Positions 53,807 through 61,105 of a stretch of 64,000 bases of DNA are shown here, piece after piece. Every line of letters begins with the position of its first letter. Position 1 is the first letter of the stretch. Position numbers and translations under genes: made by a program. The notes under the pieces were generated by a model that ran no database searches, had not been told where the DNA came from, and was given only the letters and a program-made list of their open reading frames with translations. Source of the stretch: Limiplasma sp034927815. Lineage in GTDB: Bacteria; Bacillota; Clostridia; Christensenellales; Aristaeellaceae. Location of the stretch: the NCBI GenBank assembly GCA_034927815.1, contig JAYFPK010000029.1, positions 124,001 through 188,000 on the forward strand, written 5' to 3'.

Positions 53807-54808
53807 TTATGGCAGCAACTCAAAGGAAGATCGCTCGTATAATACGCTTGCAAACACGGCATCATAGGCTGCTTGCGTTGCGGTGAAGTTGTCAATCTCA
53901 TTTGAATCGTTAATGCAAATCATTGAGTATCGCTGGCCTTGTATCTGCTTAAGCGTATCGGGAGATGCCATCTGCAAGTCCTTTCCGCGTCTGGTGCTGA
54001 CGGGTTCAAATTGGCCCTCACAAAGCTGCCAGTAGCGCATCAACCATTCGTTCACATCAGTGCTGTACTCGCGGAATCGGTGCGTGCATACCTCATGCAG
54101 GAGTTCCGGCTCCTTTTCCCAAAGGGTATCAAAAGTGGACTTTAGGAAAGCAATTGGTAAATGGTCGTTGAAGAAACCCGGAAAATGCCGCCATGGCATC
54201 AGGCATAACGTGCGCAGCAATTGCTTGCCATAGCACGGCGCGAACCATTTCATCGGATTGGCGTGTATAGCCTTGGCCTTGGAAAAATAGGTGTTAATCA
54301 CGCACATGTTATTCAATACGATTGAGCCTATATCGTGTTTTTCTGTCACGATAACCGGGCTAAGCACCGCGCTGTCCCTTGGTAGTCCATTGGGGGCAAA
54401 GAACAGCGTTGGCTCAACCGGTTTGAGGAGGAACATATCATCATTGAACAGCACAAAATGCTCTGCAAGACTCTGAATGCGATTGATATTCAATTCAATG
54501 GGCTGGCAGCTGAACGTTGGCAAATATTCTGCAGGAATGTAGTCCTCGTGTCGTACAATATGCAGCTTCGGATGCGCGCGATTAAGCCACGGTGGCAAAT
54601 GTCCCCATGTGATAAAGTGCACTGTTCGTACCCACGGCGCAAATTGTTCCACAGCCCGAAACCAATATTTCAGCAAACCCCAGTCCCGATAACGGATCAC
54701 CGAGGCGTCTGCCCCCATGGCAGGACGATACCGTTCTTTTTCAGCTTGCCATTGGGGATCGCTACCGTCCACCCATGGTAGTACGAAATCAATATCCATA
54801 TTGTTCAA
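53807..54808 (-). CDS. Stealth-family sugar-phosphate transferase
   Basis: A 333-residue protein with the Stealth signatures: CR1 DIDFVLPWVDGSDPQW near the front, CR2 RYRDWGLLKYWFRAVEQFAP-WVR, CR3 FLLKPVEPTLFF region with FNDDMF, and CR4 near HLPIAFLKST. Members move a hexose-1-phosphate from a nucleotide sugar onto a glycan, giving phosphodiester-linked polymers. TTG start with GAGGAAG upstream; it overlaps the preceding gene stop by TTGA. Confidence 0.9.
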   Translation of the reverse strand: MNNMDIDFVLPWVDGSDPQWQAEKERYRPAMGADASVIRYRDWGLLKYWFRAVEQFAPWVRTVHFITWGHLPPWLNRAHPKLHIVRHEDYIPAEYLPTFSCQPIELNINRIQSLAEHFVLFNDDMFLLKPVEPTLFFAPNGLPRDSAVLSPVIVTEKHDIGSIVLNNMCVINTYFSKAKAIHANPMKWFAPCYGKQLLRTLCLMPWRHFPGFFNDHLPIAFLKSTFDTLWEKEPELLHEVCTHRFREYSTDVNEWLMRYWQLCEGQFEPVSTRRGKDLQMASPDTLKQIQGQRYSMICINDSNEIDNFTATQAAYDAVFASVLYERSSFELLP

Positions 54809-55782
54809 TACTGCTTCCTCTTTTTGCTATATGCTTTCCAAAATGTATCGTATGCCCAAGGCCCAAGCAGCACAGCCAGGATGGCAATTTTATCGCGCCA
54901 ACGTGTATCGCGGTCCATTAGCACAGCAAATGCGTTCCCTCGTACGGTATTCTCTAACTGATCACGCGTTGCGCACATCACCTTATCACAATCTACAAAA
55001 TAACGCCGGACACTCAAAGCCGCATGTGTTTGGCGGCGAATGGCCCCCTTTTGCAGCTCGGGAAAGCGTGATATGATCACATCAACCAAGTGATTCACCG
55101 CCCACATAAAATCCATTTTAGATGGTTGAAAGGTATCGCGGCTAATGGAATCCGGACGCAACCAATAATGGTACAGGGGCCACGGCGTATAGGCAAGTGC
55201 CCCCGCTGCCGCAACGAGTTCGGCAATGAGATAGGTATCTTCATAAATCCGGCCAACGGGATAACGAAGCGAGTTGAATAGCGAACGATGGTACAATTTA
55301 CCCCATGCGCTGACATCCGGAACACCATGGTATAAGAGCCCATGATAGATTTCGTGCAATGAAAGCGTTCGCTCTCTTTCACTGTCAGGGAAACGCCGCG
55401 ATGTCACCTGATCGGCAATGATCGAATGGTTACAGGCCGCCAGCCTTGTCTGGTATTTCTCGCACAGCCCATATAGCGTTGAAAGATACGCGGGCTCAAC
55501 CCAATCGTCCGCATCTACAAAGGCCAGATATTCACCCCGCGCATTTTCGACGCATGAATTGCGGCAGGCTGAAAGCCCCGCGTTTAGCTGAGTAATTGAA
55601 CGTACCTTTACATTCGTCGCCACGTATGCCTCGCAGATTTCACGGCTGCTATCGGTAGAGCCATCATTCAGCAGAATAATTTCAACATTCGGGTAATCCT
55701 GCCGAAGCAGTGAATCAACGCATCGGTGCAAACAAGACTCCATATTATAAATTGTCACCATCATCGAAATCAAAGGCAACAT
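54805..55782 (-). CDS. Family 2 glycosyltransferase
   Basis: A 325-residue GT-A enzyme: SMMVTIYNMESCLHRCVDSL, LLNDGSTDSSRE, NAGLSACRNSCVENA, FVDADDW and GRIYEDTYLIAEL. ATG 55782 is chosen since GGGAAGGGA lies before it; the frame is open to 55800. It is the first clear gene of the minus-strand operon. Confidence 0.9.
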   Translation of the reverse strand: MLPLISMMVTIYNMESCLHRCVDSLLRQDYPNVEIILLNDGSTDSSREICEAYVATNVKVRSITQLNAGLSACRNSCVENARGEYLAFVDADDWVEPAYLSTLYGLCEKYQTRLAACNHSIIADQVTSRRFPDSERERTLSLHEIYHGLLYHGVPDVSAWGKLYHRSLFNSLRYPVGRIYEDTYLIAELVAAAGALAYTPWPLYHYWLRPDSISRDTFQPSKMDFMWAVNHLVDVIISRFPELQKGAIRRQTHAALSVRRYFVDCDKVMCATRDQLENTVRGNAFAVLMDRDTRWRDKIAILAVLLGPWAYDTFWKAYSKKRKQY

Positions 55783-55850
55783 TTTACCATCCCTTCCCAT
55801 AAATCGTGGAAGTTGTACCGCACATTAGCGCACCGTCAACCATACCCGTT

Positions 55851-55895
55851 TTAGTAAGCGCAATTACAACGATACGAATTGGTGGGCAAAGTCAT
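55851..55895 (-). CDS. Possible 14-residue leader peptide
   Basis: GCGGAGGT lies 7 bases before ATG 55895; the frame MTLPTNSYRCNCAY stops 68 bases before the glycosyltransferase start. The ribosome site is among the best in the window for such a short frame. It may be a leader peptide or the remainder of a lost gene. The rest of 55783-56095 holds nothing clear. Confidence 0.3.
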   Translation of the reverse strand: MTLPTNSYRCNCAY

Positions 55896-56095
55896 TTTTG
55901 TTACCTCCGCATTTCCAAATAATCTTATCGTAAAGACTATGCTGTCATAAATCCTTGTTCGCATTGAGCACGATTAACCAGGCGCGGATAACTTTTAAGA
56001 TTCTCCCTTGTTAAATCATAGTATAGCTTGCTTTTCATGACTTCCTAATTATATTCGAGTTTTGGGAAAAGATCAATACAACAAGAGGAAAAGGC

Positions 56096-57284
56096 ACGGG
56101 AATCAACTTTGCCCCAGTACCTTATGAAGGCAGGAAGAGTCAAGCAAACAGGCGAACATAATTTTTGACATAGGGCATTTGCTGCCGTTTCTTGCCTGAT
56201 ACTGCTCCACAGTGTTCAAAGCCGCTTTATGGAGCATAGTCAGGTTCTGCTGTATATTCTTGTCTTCTGCTCGACAGCCATCTTCATCAAAATGAATATC
56301 AAGCAGCCAATGCATGCTTTCAACCGCCCATCCCATTCTGGCATGGTGTAATAGTTCGGTCGCGCTGAGTTTGCGGCTTGATATGTAATAATGCCACTCC
56401 AGCGACTTTCCCTTTTTGCTTTCAAATTCTGTTCTAATTGCGCCAATACAGGTTGGCTGCTTCCATTGTTCTTTATGAGGCAACCAACTGATGTCCGTTG
56501 TTGCATATCCCGTCCGCTTTTCAATTCTGTCTCGGCTTTTTTCGACCTTCGTAAAACTTTCCATACCAGCTTGCAAAGTCTCGTCTTGTATATACGTTGC
56601 AATATCATCCTTTAAGGTCGGATGATTGTCTTTAACGCTCAGCAAATAATCCGCCTTGCCCTTTACGATAAGAGTGGCAGTCTCTTTCTGGCAGTTCAAT
56701 GCGTCCGCAACTACCATGCAGCCATGAAGTTTCAATTCTTGGATCAGCTTCTGCATAGCCGGTATTTCGTTTCTTTTGTCCTCTACGCTCACCTGATCAA
56801 GAGTGATCCCCAATTCTGACAAACGCGCACTGATAATATGAAGGGAGTGGTCATAACTGCCCATGCTTTCGGTCGAGCGAACTCTCGTTCCATCCATGGC
56901 AATCGTCAAATGCTTTCTTTCCTCAGGCAACAGCGAAGCCGTCCATCTCTTAAAGCATTCGTTCAGCGATTCCGGCTTGATGATTTTCATTAGGCATAGC
57001 ATCCAATAGTAACAAGGGATTTTTTCTATGGACCATTTCTCCTTCAAAAATGACCCAATATGCTCGCTTGCTGCCCACTGATGTATCTGGCTGACGTTTT
57101 TTAGCCCACACAGACTTCTTAAAATCGTTATCATAATGATATCCCTTATGCTGCAGTTGTATCCTTTGAGCGGCTTTTCGGTTTCCCCCTCGTCAAAGTA
57201 TGACATCATGTTCTTTTCCATATGCCTATTTTACCACGTTTTAGGCTCTTTGAACATCTGTTTGATGCAAACTTGATTTCCGTT
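56096..57284 (-). mobile_element. ISAs1-family insertion sequence
   Basis: The left end CACGGGAATCAACTTTGC and the inverted right end CAACGGAAATCAAGTTTGC match with few changes and enclose the transposase gene. A GAAAAGG motif borders both sides but with a 1-base offset, so the target duplication and the exact ends are uncertain. Confidence 0.7.
56103..57221 (-). CDS. ISAs1-family transposase
   Basis: A 372-residue protein of the H-repeat type: YNCSIRDIIMITILRSLCGL front, TIAMDGTRVRSTES (first Asp), ADALNCQKETATLIVKGKAD (second Asp), DNHPTLKDDI, RKLSATELLHHARMGWAVES and MHWLLDIHFDEDGCRAEDKN (last acidic residue). Full length, stop inside the left inverted repeat. It may be active. Confidence 0.92.
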   Translation of the reverse strand: MEKNMMSYFDEGETEKPLKGYNCSIRDIIMITILRSLCGLKNVSQIHQWAASEHIGSFLKEKWSIEKIPCYYWMLCLMKIIKPESLNECFKRWTASLLPEERKHLTIAMDGTRVRSTESMGSYDHSLHIISARLSELGITLDQVSVEDKRNEIPAMQKLIQELKLHGCMVVADALNCQKETATLIVKGKADYLLSVKDNHPTLKDDIATYIQDETLQAGMESFTKVEKSRDRIEKRTGYATTDISWLPHKEQWKQPTCIGAIRTEFESKKGKSLEWHYYISSRKLSATELLHHARMGWAVESMHWLLDIHFDEDGCRAEDKNIQQNLTMLHKAALNTVEQYQARNGSKCPMSKIMFACLLDSSCLHKVLGQS

Positions 57285-57337
57285 GAGAAAAGGCCAGGGG
57301 AGCGATATTTAAAAAGCCTGGAGGAAACGATAACAGT

Positions 57338-57855
57338 ATGGCAGCAAGCAACGCAATCCTACCGACAATCATAAAGGAGGGCGGAGTCTATGAGCTGATT
57401 CGAGAGGTGAACGCGTCGTGCTACGCAGACGAGCTTGGCCACTGAACAATGGTCGGGTCATGATGCTCACGCTTTCCATATTGGTGGAACGAGAAGCGAA
57501 AATCAAGGCGTTTCAGCTGGAGCCTTTTATCAACGTGCATCTGGATTGCGGAATGCTAACGGTTACAGGAGAGCGCCTGCAAAACAGTGAGGAAGCCGAG
57601 CAGATCGCCGCTCAATGCAACGGAAAAGAAGCAAGAATCATCCTTTTGGAGAAAGTAGGAGGGACGCAGTTGGTGGCGCTGATCGGATATATACCCAATG
57701 ACGTTATCTATCTGCCAGAATTCCAGTGCATAAGCACTGTTGTTGACCATCGCAAACGCGAAAATACCCACAAGGTTTTCCTTACTGTGTATGGAACAAC
57801 CATGAAGGCGGAAGCATCCACCCACTTTAATTTTTCGCGGGCACATCTCCTGTAA
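57338..57855 (+). pseudogene. Hypothetical gene split by a frameshift
   Basis: GGAGGAAA precedes ATG 57338; the first frame reads MAASNAILPTIIKEGGVYEL and IREVNASCYADEL, then stops at 57443. From about 57430 a second frame continues (PLNNGRVMMLTLSILVEREA, LDCGMLTVTGERLQNSEEAE) to 57855. Together they look like one protein of about 170 residues broken at about 57430. Family unknown; it could also be two overlapping genes. Confidence 0.5.
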
Positions 57856-57919
57856 TTACGATAAGTAGGTTGCCCAGGGATGGATATGTGTCGGCATCAC
57901 AAAGTGGGGGAGCCAAGGA

Positions 57920-58120
57920 ATGAAATATGAGTGCCGGGTTGCCGGGTTGCCGGGTTGCCGGGTTGCCGGGTTGCAGCACGGTGAATTGCTCGAAAAAAGT
58001 TGGATTTGTTTTTTGGATGCCGATCACTGGTTCGCCAAAAAAAGTGATCTTGAAATGCTACTAGGAACGGAAGCATTGAAGCGATATCTGAAAAAAGAAG
58101 AGATGCCAGTAGAAACATAA
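57920..58120 (+). CDS. Small protein with an octanucleotide repeat after the start
   Basis: GGGGGAG lies 9 bases before ATG 57920. Codons 5-18 are made of five exact copies of GCCGGGTT, then the frame goes on as LLEKSWICFLDADHWFAKKS and DLEMLLGTEALKRYLKK to a stop at 58120. Because 8 is not a multiple of 3, a change in copy number would alter the frame. The product is unknown; the DNA may instead be a repeat that landed in an old gene. Confidence 0.4.
   Translation: MKYECRVAGLPGCRVAGLQHGELLEKSWICFLDADHWFAKKSDLEMLLGTEALKRYLKKEEMPVET
57933..57972 (+). repeat. Tandem repeat (GCCGGGTT) x5
   Basis: Five perfect copies in a row, followed by GCAGCACG. Long octamer runs are uncommon in bacterial genes and prone to slippage. 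Confidence 0.95.
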
Positions 58121-58158
58121 GTGATTTTAACTCCATTGAGTAATATCATTCTTTTTTC

Positions 58159-58187
58159 TTGACCTTGCATATTATTGTCAATATAAT
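58159..58187 (+). promoter_or_regulatory. Strong sigma-A promoter
   Basis: TTGACC (58159-58164), 17-base spacer, TATAAT (58182-58187), 41 bases before the start at 58229. Confidence 0.75.
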
Positions 58188-58228
58188 GTAACTATTATGG
58201 TATCAAAACTATGAAGGAGGATTAGCTT

Positions 58229-58555
58229 ATGGCCGTGAGATACACACAGGAACAGAAGGCTGCGGCTTTGAAAAGCATTGAGGAAGTTGGGTTGGCAAAG
58301 ACAGCGGAGAATATGAACATAGCGGTACAAACCCTATACAAATGGCGCAATGATTCCGGCGCGGAAAAATCTCCACCTAAATCCCCGTCCAAATCATCGG
58401 TCAAAGCAAAGGCGTCTGAAGCCCGAACTTTGTTGGCAAATGACCGTACACTCCAAAAGAAGAATGACCAACTGGAAGAAGAAAATAAGGCTTTACGGGC
58501 TACGCTTGCAAGGTATAAATCCATGTTGGTAGCGGCGATGGAGGAAGGTAAATAA
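58229..58555 (+). CDS. Stand-alone transposase-type helix-turn-helix protein
   Basis: A 108-residue protein. Residues 1-42 form a helix-turn-helix like OrfA of IS3 elements (YTQEQKAAALKSIEEVGLAK, NMNIAVQTLYKWRND). A Lys/Ser-rich linker follows, then a coiled coil (about 73-105). There is no OrfB, inverted repeat or DDE domain near. AAGGAGG lies before ATG and the promoter is strong, so it may serve as a regulator captured from an insertion sequence. Confidence 0.7.
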   Translation: MAVRYTQEQKAAALKSIEEVGLAKTAENMNIAVQTLYKWRNDSGAEKSPPKSPSKSSVKAKASEARTLLANDRTLQKKNDQLEEENKALRATLARYKSMLVAAMEEGK

Positions 58556-58604
58556 AAGCCAAATGCCATGTAAAGATTGCTATCCCCGTGAGGCAAGGGG
58601 AAAT

Positions 58605-58632
58605 AAAAAAAGTGGCTGAACCCACTTTTTTA
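58605..58632 (+). terminator. Rho-independent terminator
   Basis: AAAAAAAGTGG and CCCACTTTTTT pair around GCTGAA, 50 bases after the stop at 58555. Confidence 0.75.
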
Positions 58633-58693
58633 TTTTGGTTTTCCCGTGTTGTTTTGCGGAAGCAACGTATTCACCGCTGTTGTGGCAAGCAAT

Positions 58694-58858
58694 GCATTAT
58701 GGTACCCATAATGCCAAAACAGGCGATTTTCGCTCCGCGAAATCCGCCTGTTTTCTGCTTGTTGGGACGCATCCCAAATCCTCTGATCGCACCTTGCGGT
58801 GCGGCTGCGCGTCCTACGGACACTTGTTTCGCGGGCTGCCGCCCGCCTATTTTTTTTA
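58694..58858 (+). other. Cluster of five hairpins, possible structured RNA
   Basis: In 165 bases: GCATTATGG-TAC-CCATAATGC (58694-58714); AAAACAGGCG...CGCCTGTTTT with an inner TTCGC-TCC-GCGAA (58716-58754); CGCACC-TTGC-GGTGCG (58788-58803); GTCC-TAC-GGAC (58811-58821); GCGGGC-TGCC-GCCCGC (58831-58846) followed by CTATTTTTTTTAT. The last one is a normal terminator. The string of stems ending in a terminator fits a small structured RNA or a palindrome-rich intergenic repeat. The plus-strand frame through it is probably not a gene. Confidence 0.45.
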
Positions 58859-58956
58859 TCCGCAGTATGCGGTCAGGGCTCTTTCATTCGGATATGAAAT
58901 ATTGACATCCGCATGGTACAATTGGATATGCAACAGACTCACTTGAGGTGGGACGC

Positions 58957-59283
58957 ATGACGGCGAAGAAAAAACCAGGAAGGCAAACCGCTACTCCGGT
59001 GAGGAAGATGCATAAGCCTCATAATCAGCAAAAGCCTCACGGCCATTTCTGCTATGTTTGCGGTGAACATAAGGCTAATGAAAAATTCTCCGGGCGTGGC
59101 CACGCGAACCACATCTGCAAGCAGTGCCAGGCGCTGCCGATGACAAAACGTAATGAGATGGTAGCGGTACGAAAACTAGATAATATGGCCTTCCGCTATC
59201 TTTCACAAGCAGAGATCAAATGGCTGCGAAAAAAGATGAGCGATCCACGCCCGGAAGTCCGGGATGCCGCTCAAACGACCTAT
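58957..59283 (+). pseudogene. Zinc-finger-like protein, 3' end lost
   Basis: ATG 58957 has GAGGTGGG upstream. The basic front (MTAKKKPGRQTATPVRKMHK) leads to a four-Cys knuckle, FCYVCGEHKANEKF...HICKQCQAL, and to a helical part up to about RDAAQTTY (59283). From there the DNA is the reverse strand of a parB fragment and the frame, though open to 59388, becomes nonsense. So a deletion joined this gene head-on with parB. Function unknown; CxxC-CxxC suggests nucleic acid binding. Confidence 0.6.
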
Positions 59284-59286
59284 GGT

Positions 59287-59527
59287 ACCCGCCTTCCTCA
59301 CGGGGCCGGGCAATGGCCGGGACAAGCACGCCATACTTCGCAATGCTCTCGGCGGTATCCCGCATGGCCTCGTCGTCCACCACTTTGAAAGGATGGTCTT
59401 TGAACGGGAAAAGCTCGGCCAGGGGAATTTCCATTACCTTTTCGTGCCGGTCACCCTCGCGGGCGGCTTCGGACTGGAAAAGCTCATCGTAAGAGGTCAG
59501 CTGTATGTTTTTGGCGCTGCTTTTCAA
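59287..59527 (-). pseudogene. parB: ParB N-terminal fragment
   Basis: From TTG 59527 (GGAGGT 8 bases upstream) the frame reads MKSSAKNIQLTSYDELFQSE and EIPLAELFPFKDHPFKVVDD, then SIAKYGVLVPAIARPREEGG, the normal front of element-type ParB. Right where the EIISGHRR motif should follow, it changes to sequence of the opposite gene. CTPase and DNA-binding domains are absent. It overlaps the parA end by 44 bases, the usual coupling. Confidence 0.85.
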
Positions 59528-60305
59528 TCTTCAACACCTCCTTCGTGAGCGCAGTATACGCTTCCGCAACCTTCCCTTTGGGGTCGTGGGCATAGATGCT
59601 TTTGCCCTCTGCGCTGATTTCGGCGGCCCGCACCGACAGGGGAATGTTTTTTTCAAAGATTTTCAGCTTGCCGCCGTAGGCTTCGTGGAGTAGGGCAATG
59701 ATGTCTTTGGCGTAATTGGTACGGTCGTTTACCATCGTCAGCAGGATGCCGTCGATCTGCAAACGGGGATTGAGCTGTTTTCTCACCCTACCGATGGTCT
59801 GTAAAAGCTGTTCTAATCCTTTAACGGGCAGGTATTGGGCCTGCACCGGGATCAAAACAGTATCGGCAGCGGCCAGGGCGTTGACGGTCATCATGCCCAG
59901 GCTGGGCATACAGTCCAGAATCACATAGTCATATTGCCGCTTTACGCCGTCCAGATATTGCCGCAGGATAGTTTCGCGGCTCATGGCGTTGACCAGCGAC
60001 ACTTCGATGCCGGACAGCTCGATGTTGGCGGGCATGAGATCGACGCCCTCCGCGTGATGCAGGATACCTTCCTGGGGATCAAGGGGCGTATCGCTCATGG
60101 CCTTTCCCGTGACGGTTGCCAGCGTCACCGGCAGTTGATCCGGCTGGGAGTAACCCAAGCTGGCGGTTAGGCTGCCTTGCGCGTCCGCGTCCACCAACAG
60201 CACCTTTTTCCCGTTCTGCGCCAGTCCGATGCCGAGATTGGCGCAGGTGGTAGTCTTGCCGACGCCGCCCTTTTGGTTGGCGACGGCGATCACATTTGTT
60301 GCCAA
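59484..60305 (-). CDS. parA: ParA-type partition ATPase
   Basis: A 273-residue deviant Walker ATPase: NQKGGVGKTTTCANLGIGLA (residues 10-29; Lys and Lys of KGGVGKT), LLVDADAQGSLT and VILDCMPSLGMMT. In plasmids and integrative elements it positions DNA with ParB and parS. As parB is cut, the system is probably not functional here. Such parA genes are common at the front of Tn1549-type elements. Confidence 0.93.
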   Translation of the reverse strand: MATNVIAVANQKGGVGKTTTCANLGIGLAQNGKKVLLVDADAQGSLTASLGYSQPDQLPVTLATVTGKAMSDTPLDPQEGILHHAEGVDLMPANIELSGIEVSLVNAMSRETILRQYLDGVKRQYDYVILDCMPSLGMMTVNALAAADTVLIPVQAQYLPVKGLEQLLQTIGRVRKQLNPRLQIDGILLTMVNDRTNYAKDIIALLHEAYGGKLKIFEKNIPLSVRAAEISAEGKSIYAHDPKGKVAEAYTALTKEVLKIEKQRQKHTADLLR

Positions 60306-60388
60306 GTCGTTTTCACCTCCAAAATAAAAATGCTGCCCAATTGTCTTTCCGCAATCGGGCAGCGTAATGGTTCTGCCGCTGTTTTGGG

Positions 60389-60769
60389 TTATATCTGGGC
60401 GCCATCAAGTTTGAGGCTCTGCAACACATCGTCCATGTCCAACAGAAGGGAGAATAGGAAATAATGACGTGCCTCCGAATGGTCTGTCAGCAGTTCCACA
60501 TCCTCTGAAAACTGCAATCCGGTTACATCATAAAGGATGTGCAAGATCGCAAGCATTTCTGTTTCCCGGCCTTCGTTATACAGGTCGTTAAGAAGATCAA
60601 AAACCCTGTCCATTGCGCTGGCTTCCTTACCGGCGAAGATGAACAGGGTTTCAAGAAGTGGGACGGTTATCGCCCCGGAGATCAGGTTGATTTTGCCCTG
60701 GCTAATTGCGCCGTTGGGTAGCAGGATACCTCGCTCGCTCAATACTTGGTGGGTGTTCTTTGTTTGCAT
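60389..60769 (-). CDS. Element-type hypothetical protein before parA
   Basis: A 126-residue acidic helical protein: MQTKNTHQVLSERGILLPNG, VPLLETLFIFAGKEASAMDR, ILYDVTGLQFSEDVELL. AAAAAGGAGGAAG lies before ATG 60769, and the long upstream extension of the frame to 60925 has no such site and covers a hairpin. It sits 83 bases before parA in the same direction. The family is unknown to me, but the place is typical of a small gene that travels with parA in integrative elements. Confidence 0.65.
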   Translation of the reverse strand: MQTKNTHQVLSERGILLPNGAISQGKINLISGAITVPLLETLFIFAGKEASAMDRVFDLLNDLYNEGRETEMLAILHILYDVTGLQFSEDVELLTDHSEARHYFLFSLLLDMDDVLQSLKLDGAQI

Positions 60770-60793
60770 GGGCTTCCTCCTTTTTGAATATTT

Positions 60794-60826
60794 AAAACCG
60801 CCAGATGTCCATAGTCTGGCGGTTTT
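60794..60826. terminator. Perfect 12-base hairpin
   Basis: AAAACCGCCAGA (60794-60805) and TCTGGCGGTTTT (60815-60826) pair around a 9-base loop. It lies in the divergent gap between 60769 and 60907, 25 bases upstream of the minus-strand start. It could be a terminator for passing transcripts or an operator. Confidence 0.5.
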
Positions 60827-60906
60827 AGGCATAATTGCTTGTCTTTGTTCGGAATGGCGTATATAATAATTTATATACAAATTTGACCAATTGGTGGGTT
60901 TAGCAT

Positions 60907-61095
60907 ATGGAATACATAACCACAAAGGATGCAGGCGTTAAATGGGGCATATCTGAACGTAGAGTACAGGTTCTATGTGAACAGGGGCGCATAGAAGGTG
61001 TCCAAAAACTTGGAAAAGCGTGGGCCATTCCCAAAGAAGCCCTTAAACCAACTGATAAACGAAAACTCTTAACTAAAAGAGTTAAAACCGAATAG
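60907..61095 (+). CDS. Small helix-turn-helix protein before the Gabija genes
   Basis: A 62-residue MerR/excisionase-like DNA-binding protein: TTKDAGVKWGISERRVQVLC, then EGVQKLGKAWAIPKEALKPT. It ends 10 bases before gajA in the same direction, so it is probably in the same operon and may control it. A perfect TATAAT lies at 60862-60867 without a well-spaced -35. Such short regulators often stand before defence genes. Confidence 0.75.
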   Translation: MEYITTKDAGVKWGISERRVQVLCEQGRIEGVQKLGKAWAIPKEALKPTDKRKLLTKRVKTE

Positions 61096-61105
61096 GGGGA
61101 TATCA

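Noticed and set aside
58635..58946. About 100-codon plus-strand frame through the hairpin cluster
   Set aside because: The DNA is explained by a series of stems and a terminator; the frame reads across the terminator and lacks a ribosome site.
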